The notes under the pieces are model-generated. The model had not been told where the DNA came from. It made no database searches and saw nothing but the letters and a program-made list of their open reading frames with translations. From the NCBI GenBank assembly GCA_964530825.1, contig CAZHCA010000021.1, positions 1-64,000 of the forward strand: DNA of 64,000 nt, in the 5' to 3' direction. Below are positions 26,420 to 35,425 of the stretch, one piece after another (the first letter of the stretch is position 1; each line of letters starts with the position of its first letter). The stretch is from CAZHCA01 sp964530825. Lineage in GTDB: Bacteria > Bacteroidota > Bacteroidia > Chitinophagales > Saprospiraceae. A program made the position numbers and the translations under genes.

Positions 26420-26660
26420 TCGGAAAAGCTTAATTAAGGTTGTCTGAAAAATAGATGTTGTTTTAAAATATAAGTAATCCATACTCATGAGCACTTACGA
26501 ATTAGCGAATGAACAATGGGATTAGATCGTGATCTTTTACAGGAAAACAAGGCGGTAAGGGCCCTCTCCCCAGATAAGGATGTCAAGTCTAGCATTGCGG
26601 TAGACCATTAAATATCCAAAACGAGCTATGCAGGACACTTTGTTCCTTTCTTGTCTGTCT
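26420..26660. other. Intergenic region between GH13 and SnoaL-like genes
   Basis: No gene or clear hairpin seen. This holds the GH13 upstream region and the 3' flank of the SnoaL-like gene. Confidence 0.4.
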
Positions 26661-27140
26661 TCAGGTGTTATCGGCATGAAATTGCCCGTAATTTACTGCC
26701 CGCACCGTACCATCCGGATCGCGCACAAAGGTTTCCATGCCAGGCAGCACTTCGGTATTATGGGCGGCCTCACACCACCAATGTTCTTGATCATCCTGTT
26801 GGAGCACGAAAAGAAAAATCGTTTGCCGCTCTTGAGGGGTCGGCCCGGAATCCAGTGCAGTCTGATCGACCAGGCGCATCTTCGCGTGTACGATGGCCGC
26901 ATGACTACCCAGGTGGCGGACCTTACTGCGCATCAGGGAAAGCGTAGAATGTTTGAAAATCACTCGCAACCCGTAATCGTGTGCCTGGAAGATGCGCTCC
27001 CGGTGATGCCACCACAGCCCTACTACGTTTACAAACTCGGCATCTTCCACGAATACCGCTGCTAATCGTTCGGCATCACGGGCATTCCAGGCCTCAATAA
27101 AATGATCGGCAATGGCTTCCGGGGCTTGCAAGGGAATCAT
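26661..27140 (-). CDS. SnoaL-like / DUF4440-type protein
   Basis: 159 residues. IADHFIEAWNARDAERLAAV, FVEDAEFVNVVGLWWHHRER, AKMRLVDQTALDSGPTPQER and FLFVLQQDDQEHWWCEAAHN form the cone-shaped NTF2-like fold of the SgcJ/EcaC and SnoaL groups. Function unspecified. The start overlaps the ppc stop by 4 nt (ATGA), indicating translational coupling to ppc. Confidence 0.85.
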   Translation of the reverse strand: MIPLQAPEAIADHFIEAWNARDAERLAAVFVEDAEFVNVVGLWWHHRERIFQAHDYGLRVIFKHSTLSLMRSKVRHLGSHAAIVHAKMRLVDQTALDSGPTPQERQTIFLFVLQQDDQEHWWCEAAHNTEVLPGMETFVRDPDGTVRAVNYGQFHADNT

Positions 27141-29836
27141 CCGGTACTTTTTAGGCCTCCGGAAATAGCATTGACCAGCAGCAGCAATTGGCGCAGTAGT
27201 GCTTCATCGTCATTGCCGTTTTGCCGCCAGGCTTGCAGATAGCGCAGTTGCATATCGTGCAGGGCCGACAAGCCACGTCCGCGCCGCGCTACGTTTTCGA
27301 GCTGAGAGATGCGGCGGTCGGTAGCGGGGGCTCCCATCAGTAACTCGATATGTCGCCGGCCTTCGGCGTGTTCCTGCAAAATCATCTCCATAAGCTCGGC
27401 GCGCACCACTTCATCGTCTACTAGCTGGGCAAAGCGCTCCATAATCTCAGGTGCCGCCTTCAGTAAATTGGTTTCGACTTGGATGAGGGTGTATTTCCAG
27501 AAGGGCCAGGTGTCGACCACCTCCTGCAGTTGCAGGTAATCGTCCGGGTGATTGGTTTGCAATTGCTGCAAGGCTGTGCCCGTTCCGAACCACCCAGTTA
27601 AGTGAAAGCGGGCCTGGCTCCAACTAAAAACCCAAGGAATGGCGCGCAGGTCCTCCAAGCTACGCCGACCGGTACGGCGTGCCGGGCGCGACCCGATCTT
27701 ACTTTGCTCCAGTACATCGATGGGCGTTGCCTGGCTGTAGAAGGGAATGAAGCCCTCGTAATCGATAAGTTGGCGGTAGCGCTTCAGCGACAGGTCGGCC
27801 AGCTTTTGCATAGCTCCCTCTGGATACCCTGGAGCGGATTGGGTCCGTTTTGCCAACATAGTTTGCTTGGCAACTCCCGAAAGTAACATTTCCAGGTTAT
27901 AAGTAGCGTTGATTAAATTAGCATATTGCTGGGCAATGGACTCCCCCTGTACGGTCATTTTGATGTGCCCGCTCATGGAGCCCGGAGGCATACTCTCCAG
28001 AAAGCGGTGTGTCTTGCCGCCACCACGGCTAATGGTGCCTCCTTTGCCGTGGAAAAAACGCAGAGCTACCCCATGGCGGTCAGCCACCAGTGTCAGGTCT
28101 TTTTCCGCCTGGTAAATGTTCCAGCGACTGGCTAGAATACCACCATCTTTATTACTGTCGCTATACCCCAACATAATTTCCTGCACATTAGAACCGGATT
28201 GCTCCCGGTGCCGCTTCGTGATGGGATGGCTCAGAAAAGCATCCAGGATTTTTCCGCCTGCCTTCAGATCGTCAATGGTTTCCAAGAGCGGCACTACCGG
28301 CAAGGGGGTATTCAGCAAACCGACCTCGCGCATGAACAGGTAGACGACCAGCATATCGCTCAGGCTGCGCGTCATGCTCACAATAAGCGATCCTATACCA
28401 CCGGTTCCATAGCGATCGATGTAGCGGCGCAATACGCCAAAATAGCCTAGTACTGCATCAGCCTCGGGTCCGCATGCGGTGCCTGCCACCACAAAAGGAC
28501 GGCCACTTTTCAATTCCTGGTTGAGAAAATCGAGTCGTTTTTGCTCGTCCCAGCTCCCGTAGTCGGCATCGGTAATGCTCGCGGCGGCCAACAGTTGGCT
28601 CAATGCTTTTTCATGGTAGGCGCTATTCTGACGAACATCGAGCTTGGCCAGGTGAAACCCAAAACAACGCACCATGCGTTCGACGGGAAACAGCTGTTCC
28701 TGGGCTATCCGGTGCGCACCAATCTCTTGCAACGTTTGGCGCAAGAAGCGCAGATCTTCTTGCAGTTCCTCGGGCCGGGTATAGGGCCATCCACCCCCTT
28801 CCCGTAAGGTATGCTCGAGGCGTACGCGCATCAGATTAACGTATTGGCGCCAAGGTTCGCCGGGGTTGCGATCGACGGCCTTTGTTCCGGCTTCACCCAA
28901 GCTCGCTACCATTTCCTGGATCTTGCGCTCCAGCCCTTGGGGCACCGGGTTGGTATAGGCCGAGAGGCTCAATTTGGACCCCAAATCATACATTCCCGCC
29001 TGCAGCAGCTTCAGGGCCTCGCGCCGGTGCTCCAGCAGGGTATCTTCGGTAATTTCAGGTGTCACGTAAGGGTGCCCGTCGCGGTCACCGCCCACCCAAC
29101 TGCCAAATTGCAGGAGTGGAAACTGTTCGGGATCGTGCAGCAATGTCTCGGGCAGATCCATGGCTGACCAGGCTGCCCGCAGGTGGTCGTCGCTCCAATT
29201 AAGGGCTGCCGGAAAAACCTGTGTGAAGTAGTGCAGTACGTTGCTGCGTTCGGCCCGCAGGTCGGGTTTGTCGAGGTAGATCTCGCCCGTACGCCACCAG
29301 CGTTCGAGCAGAGCTTTCATATCGTTACGCAGGGCTTGCCGCTCAGAAGGCGACCAAACGGTATTTTCCCGCTTGACCAGCAATAGGTATAGCTCGCGGT
29401 GCTGCCCCAGCACGGTCACCCGCTTTGCCTCCGTAGGGTGCGCGGTCAGAACCGGCATTACGTGTAACTGAGACAGGGTGTCAACCATTTGCCCAGGATC
29501 CATACCTTGGGCTTTCCACTGCCGGAACGTCTCGGCCCAGGAACCACGAATGGCCTCGGGGCCGACCTCGGCCTCCACACGGCGCCGAAATTGAGCGGCC
29601 GCATTTTCTTCGACCATGTTCAGCAATTGGAAAGAGATGCTGAGCGCCTGGATGCGTTTGTCTGCCGGCACGGAATCGACTGGCATTGCATGATTGGGAT
29701 CGTTAACCCAGGGAAGGGTTTTAGCCAAGTCATTTTCACCGAGCGACTCTAATACCTCGCGGAAAGCAGTCATTACAAAATGCAGGTCAGTCCGGATTTT
29801 TTCTAATCCTAATTTTTCCAGTTGGGCTTTCGTCAT
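27137..29836 (-). CDS. ppc: Phosphoenolpyruvate carboxylase
   Basis: 899 residues, normal for the bacterial enzyme. VLTAHPTEAKRVTVL contains the catalytic His; GYSDSNKDGGILASRW, FHGKGGTISRGGGKTHRF and SGHIKMTVQGESIAQQYAN hold active-site residues. The C-terminus NAISGGLKSTG matches the conserved NAIAAGMRNTG-type tail that forms part of the allosteric site. It makes oxaloacetate from PEP and bicarbonate to refill the TCA cycle. It is the first gene of a two-gene unit. Confidence 0.97.
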   Translation of the reverse strand: MTKAQLEKLGLEKIRTDLHFVMTAFREVLESLGENDLAKTLPWVNDPNHAMPVDSVPADKRIQALSISFQLLNMVEENAAAQFRRRVEAEVGPEAIRGSWAETFRQWKAQGMDPGQMVDTLSQLHVMPVLTAHPTEAKRVTVLGQHRELYLLLVKRENTVWSPSERQALRNDMKALLERWWRTGEIYLDKPDLRAERSNVLHYFTQVFPAALNWSDDHLRAAWSAMDLPETLLHDPEQFPLLQFGSWVGGDRDGHPYVTPEITEDTLLEHRREALKLLQAGMYDLGSKLSLSAYTNPVPQGLERKIQEMVASLGEAGTKAVDRNPGEPWRQYVNLMRVRLEHTLREGGGWPYTRPEELQEDLRFLRQTLQEIGAHRIAQEQLFPVERMVRCFGFHLAKLDVRQNSAYHEKALSQLLAAASITDADYGSWDEQKRLDFLNQELKSGRPFVVAGTACGPEADAVLGYFGVLRRYIDRYGTGGIGSLIVSMTRSLSDMLVVYLFMREVGLLNTPLPVVPLLETIDDLKAGGKILDAFLSHPITKRHREQSGSNVQEIMLGYSDSNKDGGILASRWNIYQAEKDLTLVADRHGVALRFFHGKGGTISRGGGKTHRFLESMPPGSMSGHIKMTVQGESIAQQYANLINATYNLEMLLSGVAKQTMLAKRTQSAPGYPEGAMQKLADLSLKRYRQLIDYEGFIPFYSQATPIDVLEQSKIGSRPARRTGRRSLEDLRAIPWVFSWSQARFHLTGWFGTGTALQQLQTNHPDDYLQLQEVVDTWPFWKYTLIQVETNLLKAAPEIMERFAQLVDDEVVRAELMEMILQEHAEGRRHIELLMGAPATDRRISQLENVARRGRGLSALHDMQLRYLQAWRQNGNDDEALLRQLLLLVNAISGGLKSTG

Positions 29837-30019
29837 GAAGATTGGGTGTTTTTTCCGAAGAACTGGTTAACCGGAATTTGGTTTCCTTCGCATCGCACTT
29901 AATTCCACGCAATTATTCCGGATAGCCGACTATCCATTTTTCGATTACCGCAGCCCGGCCCATCAGCAAAAGTTTTCTGCGATGTCCGGACAAACTGGAC
30001 TCAAATTAAGAGATTACCC

Positions 30020-30208
30020 TTACTTTTCCCGCACCCGGCGGATATAGGCCACCAATGAAATAAGAAAAACAACTAGCCCGGCAGCTGCAAAAGTATAATT
30101 AAAGGTGAGATTGGTACCGTTAAGGGCCGAAGATAAACCCATTAAAAATAAAACCAAGCCAAGGACGATACCGACAATAGTCGGCAGTTTAGAGGGTTGT
30201 TCAGACAT
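30020..30208 (-). CDS. Small two-TM membrane protein
   Basis: 62 residues from Met at 30208 (MSEQPSKLP). Two TM helices (TIVGIVLGLVLFLMGLSSAL and TFAAAGLVVFLISLVAYI) and a basic end RRVREK. A longer upstream reading has no family-like features. Function unknown. Confidence 0.6.
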   Translation of the reverse strand: MSEQPSKLPTIVGIVLGLVLFLMGLSSALNGTNLTFNYTFAAAGLVVFLISLVAYIRRVREK

Positions 30209-30409
30209 AAAGTACGAAAAGTTGGTACACGCTTCTTTATTGAAAAGCTTTTTGTGGTCAAAGGTTTGTTGGCCGGGGTCGAAAATCAAAATCTCTACTG
30301 TCACACGGTAGCGCTTCCGGAATCTAAAAGCAGACAGATCACGCGGGTAGGCATCGGTCGGATATCTGCTGCGAGGCCCTCCAGTTTATCGGTAACCAAA
30401 AATGATTAA

Positions 30410-30598
30410 ATGAACCTTCCCAACCCTTTCGACCCAACTTACGACAATGCAGAAAATCTTCAACTGATTGCCCAGATTGAAAATGGCTCCCACAAGGCAT
30501 TGGAACAACTAGCCAGACGGCATCAGCACTATATCTCTAATATCGCCCTCAAGTTCGTGCTGACCCCTTACGATGCAGAGGATATTACCCAAGTTTAA
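30410..30598 (+). pseudogene. Truncated ECF sigma-70 factor (region 2 fragment)
   Basis: 62 residues. ENLQLIAQIENGSHKALEQL, ARRHQHYISNIALKFVLTPY and DAEDITQV match region 2.1-2.3 of ECF sigma factors; a stop follows directly where QEV.. normally continues. Regions 2.4 and 4 are missing, so promoter melting and -35 recognition cannot be complete. Another frame (30586-30692) reads KFKEKAHHEKLIRS and may be unrelated. It looks like the head of a decayed sigma factor, not a functional gene. Confidence 0.75.
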
Positions 30599-30708
30599 GG
30601 AAAAAGCACACCATGAAAAATTGATCAGAAGCCTGATCCGGGAAGAAAGCTTTCTTAGAATATTTAACCTAGACAGAGGGGATAAAAACTGATAACAGAA
30701 AAAACGCC

Positions 30709-31959
30709 CTAAAAGGCTTCGGCGATATTGATATAGTAATTATTGGTGCGATCGCCGAATCCCCAATCCAAGCGGATATTGAGGTTCTCTTTTTCTTCGA
30801 GTAAAAAACGAAGCCCCAGACCAACGGAAGGCTTTAAGTTGCTGAAACTAAAGGAGGAAAAATCAGAAGCCACCTCCCCCACTCCGGCAAAGGCGACCAT
30901 ACCCCAGCGGCCGAAAAGGTGTTTTCGGTATTCGGTTTGAACCGCTATCAGGTGCCGGTCGATGAAACGCCCTTCGTAGTAGCCCCGCATAATTTCTTCA
31001 CTACCCAAACGGCCCAACTCCCAGAGGGGAGTATCGCCGAAGCTAAAATGGGTCTTTAACTGAAAGGCTAACACATCATCGTTTTTGCGGAAAGGCTGGG
31101 TAAAATACCGAAGGTCCAAACGGGTGAGCTGAAACTCATTGGTGCCGCCAAACACCTTACCGTAAAAGCCATGGGTAAATTCGGCGTATAATCCGTTCTG
31201 GGCATTGAGCAGGTTATCGCGATTATCGTAGACGATTGCGAACTCCGCTCCTACCGATGTGGAACCATGCGCCCCGGACACCTCCGAATTGTCCAAAATT
31301 CCATCGGGTAATGCTTCGACACCGCCAAAAAAATTGTAACGTATGCCGGCCCCGGCAAAAAGATAGCGAATAGGTGTCTGTTTGAGCAGGATGGGTTCGA
31401 TGAGCACCTGACTAAAGTCGAATTCTTCCTCGTTGGTCTCGGGGCTATTGTTGCCAATTCCGAAGTACAGTTGGGAAAAGGAACGGATGTCTAAATTACC
31501 AGTCAACATCCATTTTTCCTGGGGCGAAAAAATTTCGAAACCAGAAAAAATGACAAATTGGTTTTCCAGGGTGTACTGCAGTGAGATCGGCATGTTAGAG
31601 GTTCTCGTCTCGGGGCCTGATCCCGGTAACTTGAACAGATACTTGGCCCCGACCCCGAAACTCCAGCTGGTCTCGGGAGCGTAAGTAACGACCGGCGACA
31701 TGATGACTTTAGCCGGATAGGCGGATGGATCTCGCATGAGGGCCTTTTTATTGGTATGGACGGTGAAGAATTCAATAAGGTCGTCGATGCTTTGCGCAAA
31801 AGATACTTTTGCCTGGAAAAACAAAAAAAAGAAAACAAGTGGCAGGAATATGGACCGCGAAAAACTTTGAAGCTTTATCTTGCAGGTAATATACCGGGAG
31901 GGGCCATCTGGAGGTTTGGTTTCGATCTTGCCTGTAGTGAAATCGCTATGCTGCATCAA
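30709..31959 (-). CDS. BamA/TamA-like outer-membrane surface-antigen protein
   Basis: 416 residues. A signal-like helix (IFLPLVFFFLFFQAKVSFAQ) follows a ~36-residue polar leader, so the true start is probably within this leader, but no alternative ATG is obvious. The rest is a beta barrel with Omp85 features: GAGIRYNFFGG, AIVYDNRDNLLNAQNGLY, LGSEEIMRGYYEGRFIDRHL and a C-terminal VGLGLRFLLEEKENLNIRLD ending in an aromatic strand. No POTRA repeats are seen, so this is the short BamA-like family of unknown role. Confidence 0.85.
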   Translation of the reverse strand: MMQHSDFTTGKIETKPPDGPSRYITCKIKLQSFSRSIFLPLVFFFLFFQAKVSFAQSIDDLIEFFTVHTNKKALMRDPSAYPAKVIMSPVVTYAPETSWSFGVGAKYLFKLPGSGPETRTSNMPISLQYTLENQFVIFSGFEIFSPQEKWMLTGNLDIRSFSQLYFGIGNNSPETNEEEFDFSQVLIEPILLKQTPIRYLFAGAGIRYNFFGGVEALPDGILDNSEVSGAHGSTSVGAEFAIVYDNRDNLLNAQNGLYAEFTHGFYGKVFGGTNEFQLTRLDLRYFTQPFRKNDDVLAFQLKTHFSFGDTPLWELGRLGSEEIMRGYYEGRFIDRHLIAVQTEYRKHLFGRWGMVAFAGVGEVASDFSSFSFSNLKPSVGLGLRFLLEEKENLNIRLDWGFGDRTNNYYINIAEAF

Positions 31960-32318
31960 TAAGATATTTACCTATATAAATTCATGCCTCCCGGTTAGGT
32001 AAGTGTACCGGAAAAATAAATGGTATTACCGGGGCTGACCACTCTTCCAACATGCATTCAAAGAGCTGAAAGCCTAGGCTATCAATTTTACCGGCCTGCT
32101 ATCTTGTCGTGCACTTATCCCAAACAGGTGTGCCCGAAGACTATTACAGAACCGGCTATTCTCCGATATGGTTGAGTTTCCGTTACACTTCCATGACCGG
32201 TGCACTGCGGCCGACACCTGTGCCCTGGACTAATGGGTTACCGTTAAAACAAAAGGAAATTGGAGCAGGGAGATCAATTCCCTGCTCCTGTAGAGGTAGT
32301 TGAAAGCGTGCAGCATGC
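31960..32318. other. Intergenic region with terminator hairpin
   Basis: About 360 bp between the outer-membrane protein gene and the metallo-beta-lactamase gene. A 64-codon frame at 32109 has no family resemblance. The only clear structure is the hairpin at 32262-32288. Confidence 0.45.
32240..32288 (-). terminator. Intrinsic terminator for the MBL/rhodanese gene
   Basis: GGAGCAGGGA (32262-32271) and TCCCTGCTCC (32279-32288) are perfect arms with a 7-nt loop. On the - strand the stem is followed by AATTTCCTTTTGTTTT, a T-rich tail. It lies just past the gene stop. Confidence 0.75.
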
Positions 32319-33677
32319 TTATTCTGGAAGGTATGTCTTTACATGCTCGCTCAGGTCGTAGACCCGAGCTTGGTCGCCCAATTCGCCGGCTACAATGCTG
32401 CTACCCGCAGCCGAGCGGTAACCACCGGCGCAGTGTACTACGATCGGCTTGTCGGTAGGAATCTCCGCTACCCGTCCCGGCAATTCTGGTAGCGGAATAT
32501 TAATAGCATTTTCGAATGCTTTTCCGGCGTTAAATTCCTCAATACTTCGGATATCGACAATGGTATAAGCCGTAGGATTTTTGTCAAAATCTCGTTCGTT
32601 CAGTTGCTCCATGGAAGCGAGCGGTGCCAGACCGGGCCGGTATAAAAAGGCGGCCCGAATGCGGCTCTCGTAACCGATTTTAGCTGTTTTGGCAATTAAA
32701 TCTTCCAGGGTGGATGCTTCGTCTGCTACCAGGTAAAAAAACTCGCTGGGCCGCAGTAGGGAACCTAACCATGTTTCGAATTTATCATCTTGCATAATAT
32801 TGATGGCACCTTCGTAGTGCGCTTTTTTAAAAACGGCCTCGTCGCGCGCATCCACAATGCGAGTGTCTGGATAGAGTTGTAGGAGTTGGCCATCGGGCCT
32901 CGGTACGGCTTTCAGGCTATCGGCAAAACCCTCGGCCCCGGTTTTGTTTAAATCAACGTCATAGCCAAAATAAGCTGGAATGAAGGGCTGCCCTTCTAAC
33001 AGAAAGTCGACGAACTGATCTTCGGTCATCTCTTGCAGGGCGGCATTTTCCTCCAGCTGCTGGTGCAGGGTGCTTGAGCGCTCTTCACTCATGTTTTTAC
33101 CACATAGGCTGCCCGCTCCGTGGGCCGGATATACGATAATGTCTGGATCGAGGGGCATTATTTTTTGGCGCGTGGTACGGTACATCATGCGCGCCAATTC
33201 TTCGCGCTTGGCCTGCATGGCACCAGCCGATTCGCGCAAATCGGGCCGCCCGACATCGCCGATGAACAGGGTATCGCCGGTAAAAATGGCGTGGTCCTTG
33301 CCGTTTTCATCCCGAACAATCACCGAAATGCTGTCCGGCGAATGACCGGGGGTATGGATGGCGCGCAGTTCGACCCCATTGAGCAAAATGCGATCGCCCT
33401 CATCAAATGGCTGATGCGGATAGTGGGCTTTTACCATAGCGCTTACGTAAATGGTAGCACCCGTGTCGCGGGCCATCTCTAAATGGCAGCTCACAAAATC
33501 AGCGTGGGGATGGGTCTCAATGATACCCATCAGTGTAGCGCCCTTTTCACGCAAATAATCATAGTAAGGTTGCGGGTCGCGCCCCGGGTCGACGACAACG
33601 GCGCGGTCGCCGGCAATCAGTGCGTAAGAGGCATGTGCTAAGCCTTCGTCATAAAATTGATGGATGTGCATAATCAT
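32319..33677 (-). CDS. Metallo-beta-lactamase fold / double rhodanese fusion (persulfide-dioxygenase-like)
   Basis: 452 residues from Met at 33677 (MIMHIHQFYDEG); upstream sequence lacks family features. The MBL domain has IETHPHADFVSCHLEMA (metal motif HxHxDF variant near 54), DTLFIGDVGRPDLR and IVYPAHGAGSLCGKN. Two rhodanese domains follow: the first (RIVDARDEAVFKKAHYEG) has no active-site Cys, the second has VVHCAGGYRSA with Cys near 416. This is the ETHE1/CstB-like layout that oxidises glutathione- or bacillithiol-persulfide and transfers sulfur. It lies behind oxyR on the same strand. Confidence 0.9.
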   Translation of the reverse strand: MIMHIHQFYDEGLAHASYALIAGDRAVVVDPGRDPQPYYDYLREKGATLMGIIETHPHADFVSCHLEMARDTGATIYVSAMVKAHYPHQPFDEGDRILLNGVELRAIHTPGHSPDSISVIVRDENGKDHAIFTGDTLFIGDVGRPDLRESAGAMQAKREELARMMYRTTRQKIMPLDPDIIVYPAHGAGSLCGKNMSEERSSTLHQQLEENAALQEMTEDQFVDFLLEGQPFIPAYFGYDVDLNKTGAEGFADSLKAVPRPDGQLLQLYPDTRIVDARDEAVFKKAHYEGAINIMQDDKFETWLGSLLRPSEFFYLVADEASTLEDLIAKTAKIGYESRIRAAFLYRPGLAPLASMEQLNERDFDKNPTAYTIVDIRSIEEFNAGKAFENAINIPLPELPGRVAEIPTDKPIVVHCAGGYRSAAGSSIVAGELGDQARVYDLSEHVKTYLPE

Positions 33678-33844
33678 ATGCGCTTTTAAGCATATGAACA
33701 TATTTTCATGGATTGATGTTGAGCAAAAATCTCGGGAAAAAGCTAATGCGGTGTGCCTTTTCTCATTCTCTTCTAAGTCAAAGCTTTGGATGGAAGCAAA
33801 CACCCGTACCGACAGCACGCTCCTATCAGTTGTCGAGATTTTAA

Positions 33845-34789
33845 TCAGCCCACGCCTGTTTCGACCACTTCTCCTTTTTCCCACATCTTCTTCGGTACGC
33901 TATGGCGGATGAGTTCGCCAATCTCTTGCAGCAATGGACTCCGCACGTGATTGGGCAAGTGCAGCAAGCTGATCTCCCGCACCCGGCGCGGCCCGGCCAA
34001 GGCTTTAATCATATCCTCGCGTTCGCTGTCGAAGTGCAGGGTAGTCAGTTCGGGCAAAACCGTTACGCCGCCTTTGTATTCAACGATACGGCAAAGCGAC
34101 TCTATCGAATGGCTCTCGAAATAAAACAGATTCTGCGCCTGGGCGCCCTGCTGTTTCAAATCGCAGATATTATCGACCTGGTTGCGCAGACAGTTGCCCT
34201 CCTTCAGCAACCAAAGATCTTGCAGGGGCACCTCACTGATGTCGACCTGGTCACGGGAATAGAGCGTATGCTCGTGCGACACAAATAGTAGGAAGCGCTC
34301 GTAAAAAAGCGGGTGGGTTGAAAAGATGGTTTTGGATTGAATAGGAGTCGCCACCAGTCCAATGTCCAGCGCTCCGGTTCGGATCCCCTGCAGCACTTCT
34401 TCGGTAATGGCCTCCTGCACATGAATCTTCAGCTTGGGATACCGCTGATTGAGTTGCTCGATAAAAAGGGGTAACAAATAAGGAGCCAGGGTGGGAATGA
34501 TTCCAATAGTCAGACGGCCTGAAAACTCTTCACGCAGTGTGGCCGCCAGATCGCGTAACTGACGGGCGCGGGTCAGCAATAGCTCGGCGTGCTCCAGGAA
34601 GACCTTGCCGGCCACCGTCACCCGTAATTGACGCTGGGAACGGTCGAAGAGCTGGATATCGAGTTCTTCCTCCAATTTGCGGATCTGCAAACTCAATCCC
34701 GGCTGGGATATGCCTAAAGTACTAGCAGCCCGCCGAAAACTACCGGCCCGTTGGAGCGTAAGCGCATAATTGATTTGGGTTAGCGTCAT
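33845..34789 (-). CDS. oxyR: OxyR-type LysR-family peroxide sensor
   Basis: 314 residues from ATG at 34789; a TTG two codons upstream is possible. The N-terminal LysR HTH is INYALTLQRAGSFRRAASTL. In the effector domain GNCLRNQVDNIC carries Cys200 and Cys209, matching by eye the E. coli OxyR pair Cys199/Cys208 (GHCLRDQ) with the same spacing of nine, so disulfide switching by H2O2 is expected. 105 residues before the end the substrate pocket ESHSIESLCRIVEY is typical. It sits 167 bp upstream of the MBL/rhodanese gene and is divergent from the ankyrin gene. AT-rich DNA between could hold its operators. Confidence 0.85.
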   Translation of the reverse strand: MTLTQINYALTLQRAGSFRRAASTLGISQPGLSLQIRKLEEELDIQLFDRSQRQLRVTVAGKVFLEHAELLLTRARQLRDLAATLREEFSGRLTIGIIPTLAPYLLPLFIEQLNQRYPKLKIHVQEAITEEVLQGIRTGALDIGLVATPIQSKTIFSTHPLFYERFLLFVSHEHTLYSRDQVDISEVPLQDLWLLKEGNCLRNQVDNICDLKQQGAQAQNLFYFESHSIESLCRIVEYKGGVTVLPELTTLHFDSEREDMIKALAGPRRVREISLLHLPNHVRSPLLQEIGELIRHSVPKKMWEKGEVVETGVG

Positions 34790-34900
34790 AATCAATACTT
34801 ATCGCAAGGTTAAATTAATAAATAAAGATTATAACAAACTAGAAATTTAGGAGGCTTGTGTATAGCATGCATTACCTTTAAGTGCATTAAAACGTGAACG

Positions 34901-35371
34901 ATGTCTGATATTTTCGAATCCATTCGCCAGGGGGCTACCGAGGCGGTAGCTTCGATCATCGAGCAGGATCCGGGAGCCGTTCAAGCCACCGACCCCCGCG
35001 GGTTCACCCCTCTGGTATTGGCTACTTACATAGGGCATTTACCGGTCGCACGGTTGCTTTTGGAAAAGGGTGCCCCGATAGATGCGCGCGATGGCGTCGG
35101 TAACACGGCGCTGATGGGCGTAAGCTTCAAAGGCAATACCGACATGGCCCGTTTATTACTGGAAAACGGTGCCGACGTCAATGCTCGCAACCATAGCGGA
35201 GCTACGCCTTTGAGTTTTGCAGCTATGTTTGGTCAGACTGCCATAATAAAATTATTATTGGAAAAGAACGCCGATCCTGCTCTTGCCGACCATCAGGGTT
35301 ATACCCCGCTACAGCATGCCCGGATGAAGGGACATGCCGAAGTGGTGGCGTTGTTGACAAAAACTACTTAG
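34901..35371 (+). CDS. Ankyrin-repeat protein
   Basis: 156 residues, cytosolic, no signal. About four ankyrin repeats: GFTPLVLATYIGHLPVARLL, GNTALMGVSFKGNTDMARLL, GATPLSFAAMFGQTAIIKLL and GYTPLQHARMKGHAEVVALL. Ankyrin proteins next to peroxide-defence genes are known (for example AnkB beside catalase), and this one is divergent from oxyR, so a role in oxidant defence is a reasonable but weak inference. Confidence 0.9.
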   Translation: MSDIFESIRQGATEAVASIIEQDPGAVQATDPRGFTPLVLATYIGHLPVARLLLEKGAPIDARDGVGNTALMGVSFKGNTDMARLLLENGADVNARNHSGATPLSFAAMFGQTAIIKLLLEKNADPALADHQGYTPLQHARMKGHAEVVALLTKTT

Positions 35372-35425
35372 AGCTTTTACGGAGTGCAACACATAGCAAG
35401 ACTGGCGCGAAGCTGAAGTAGCTCC

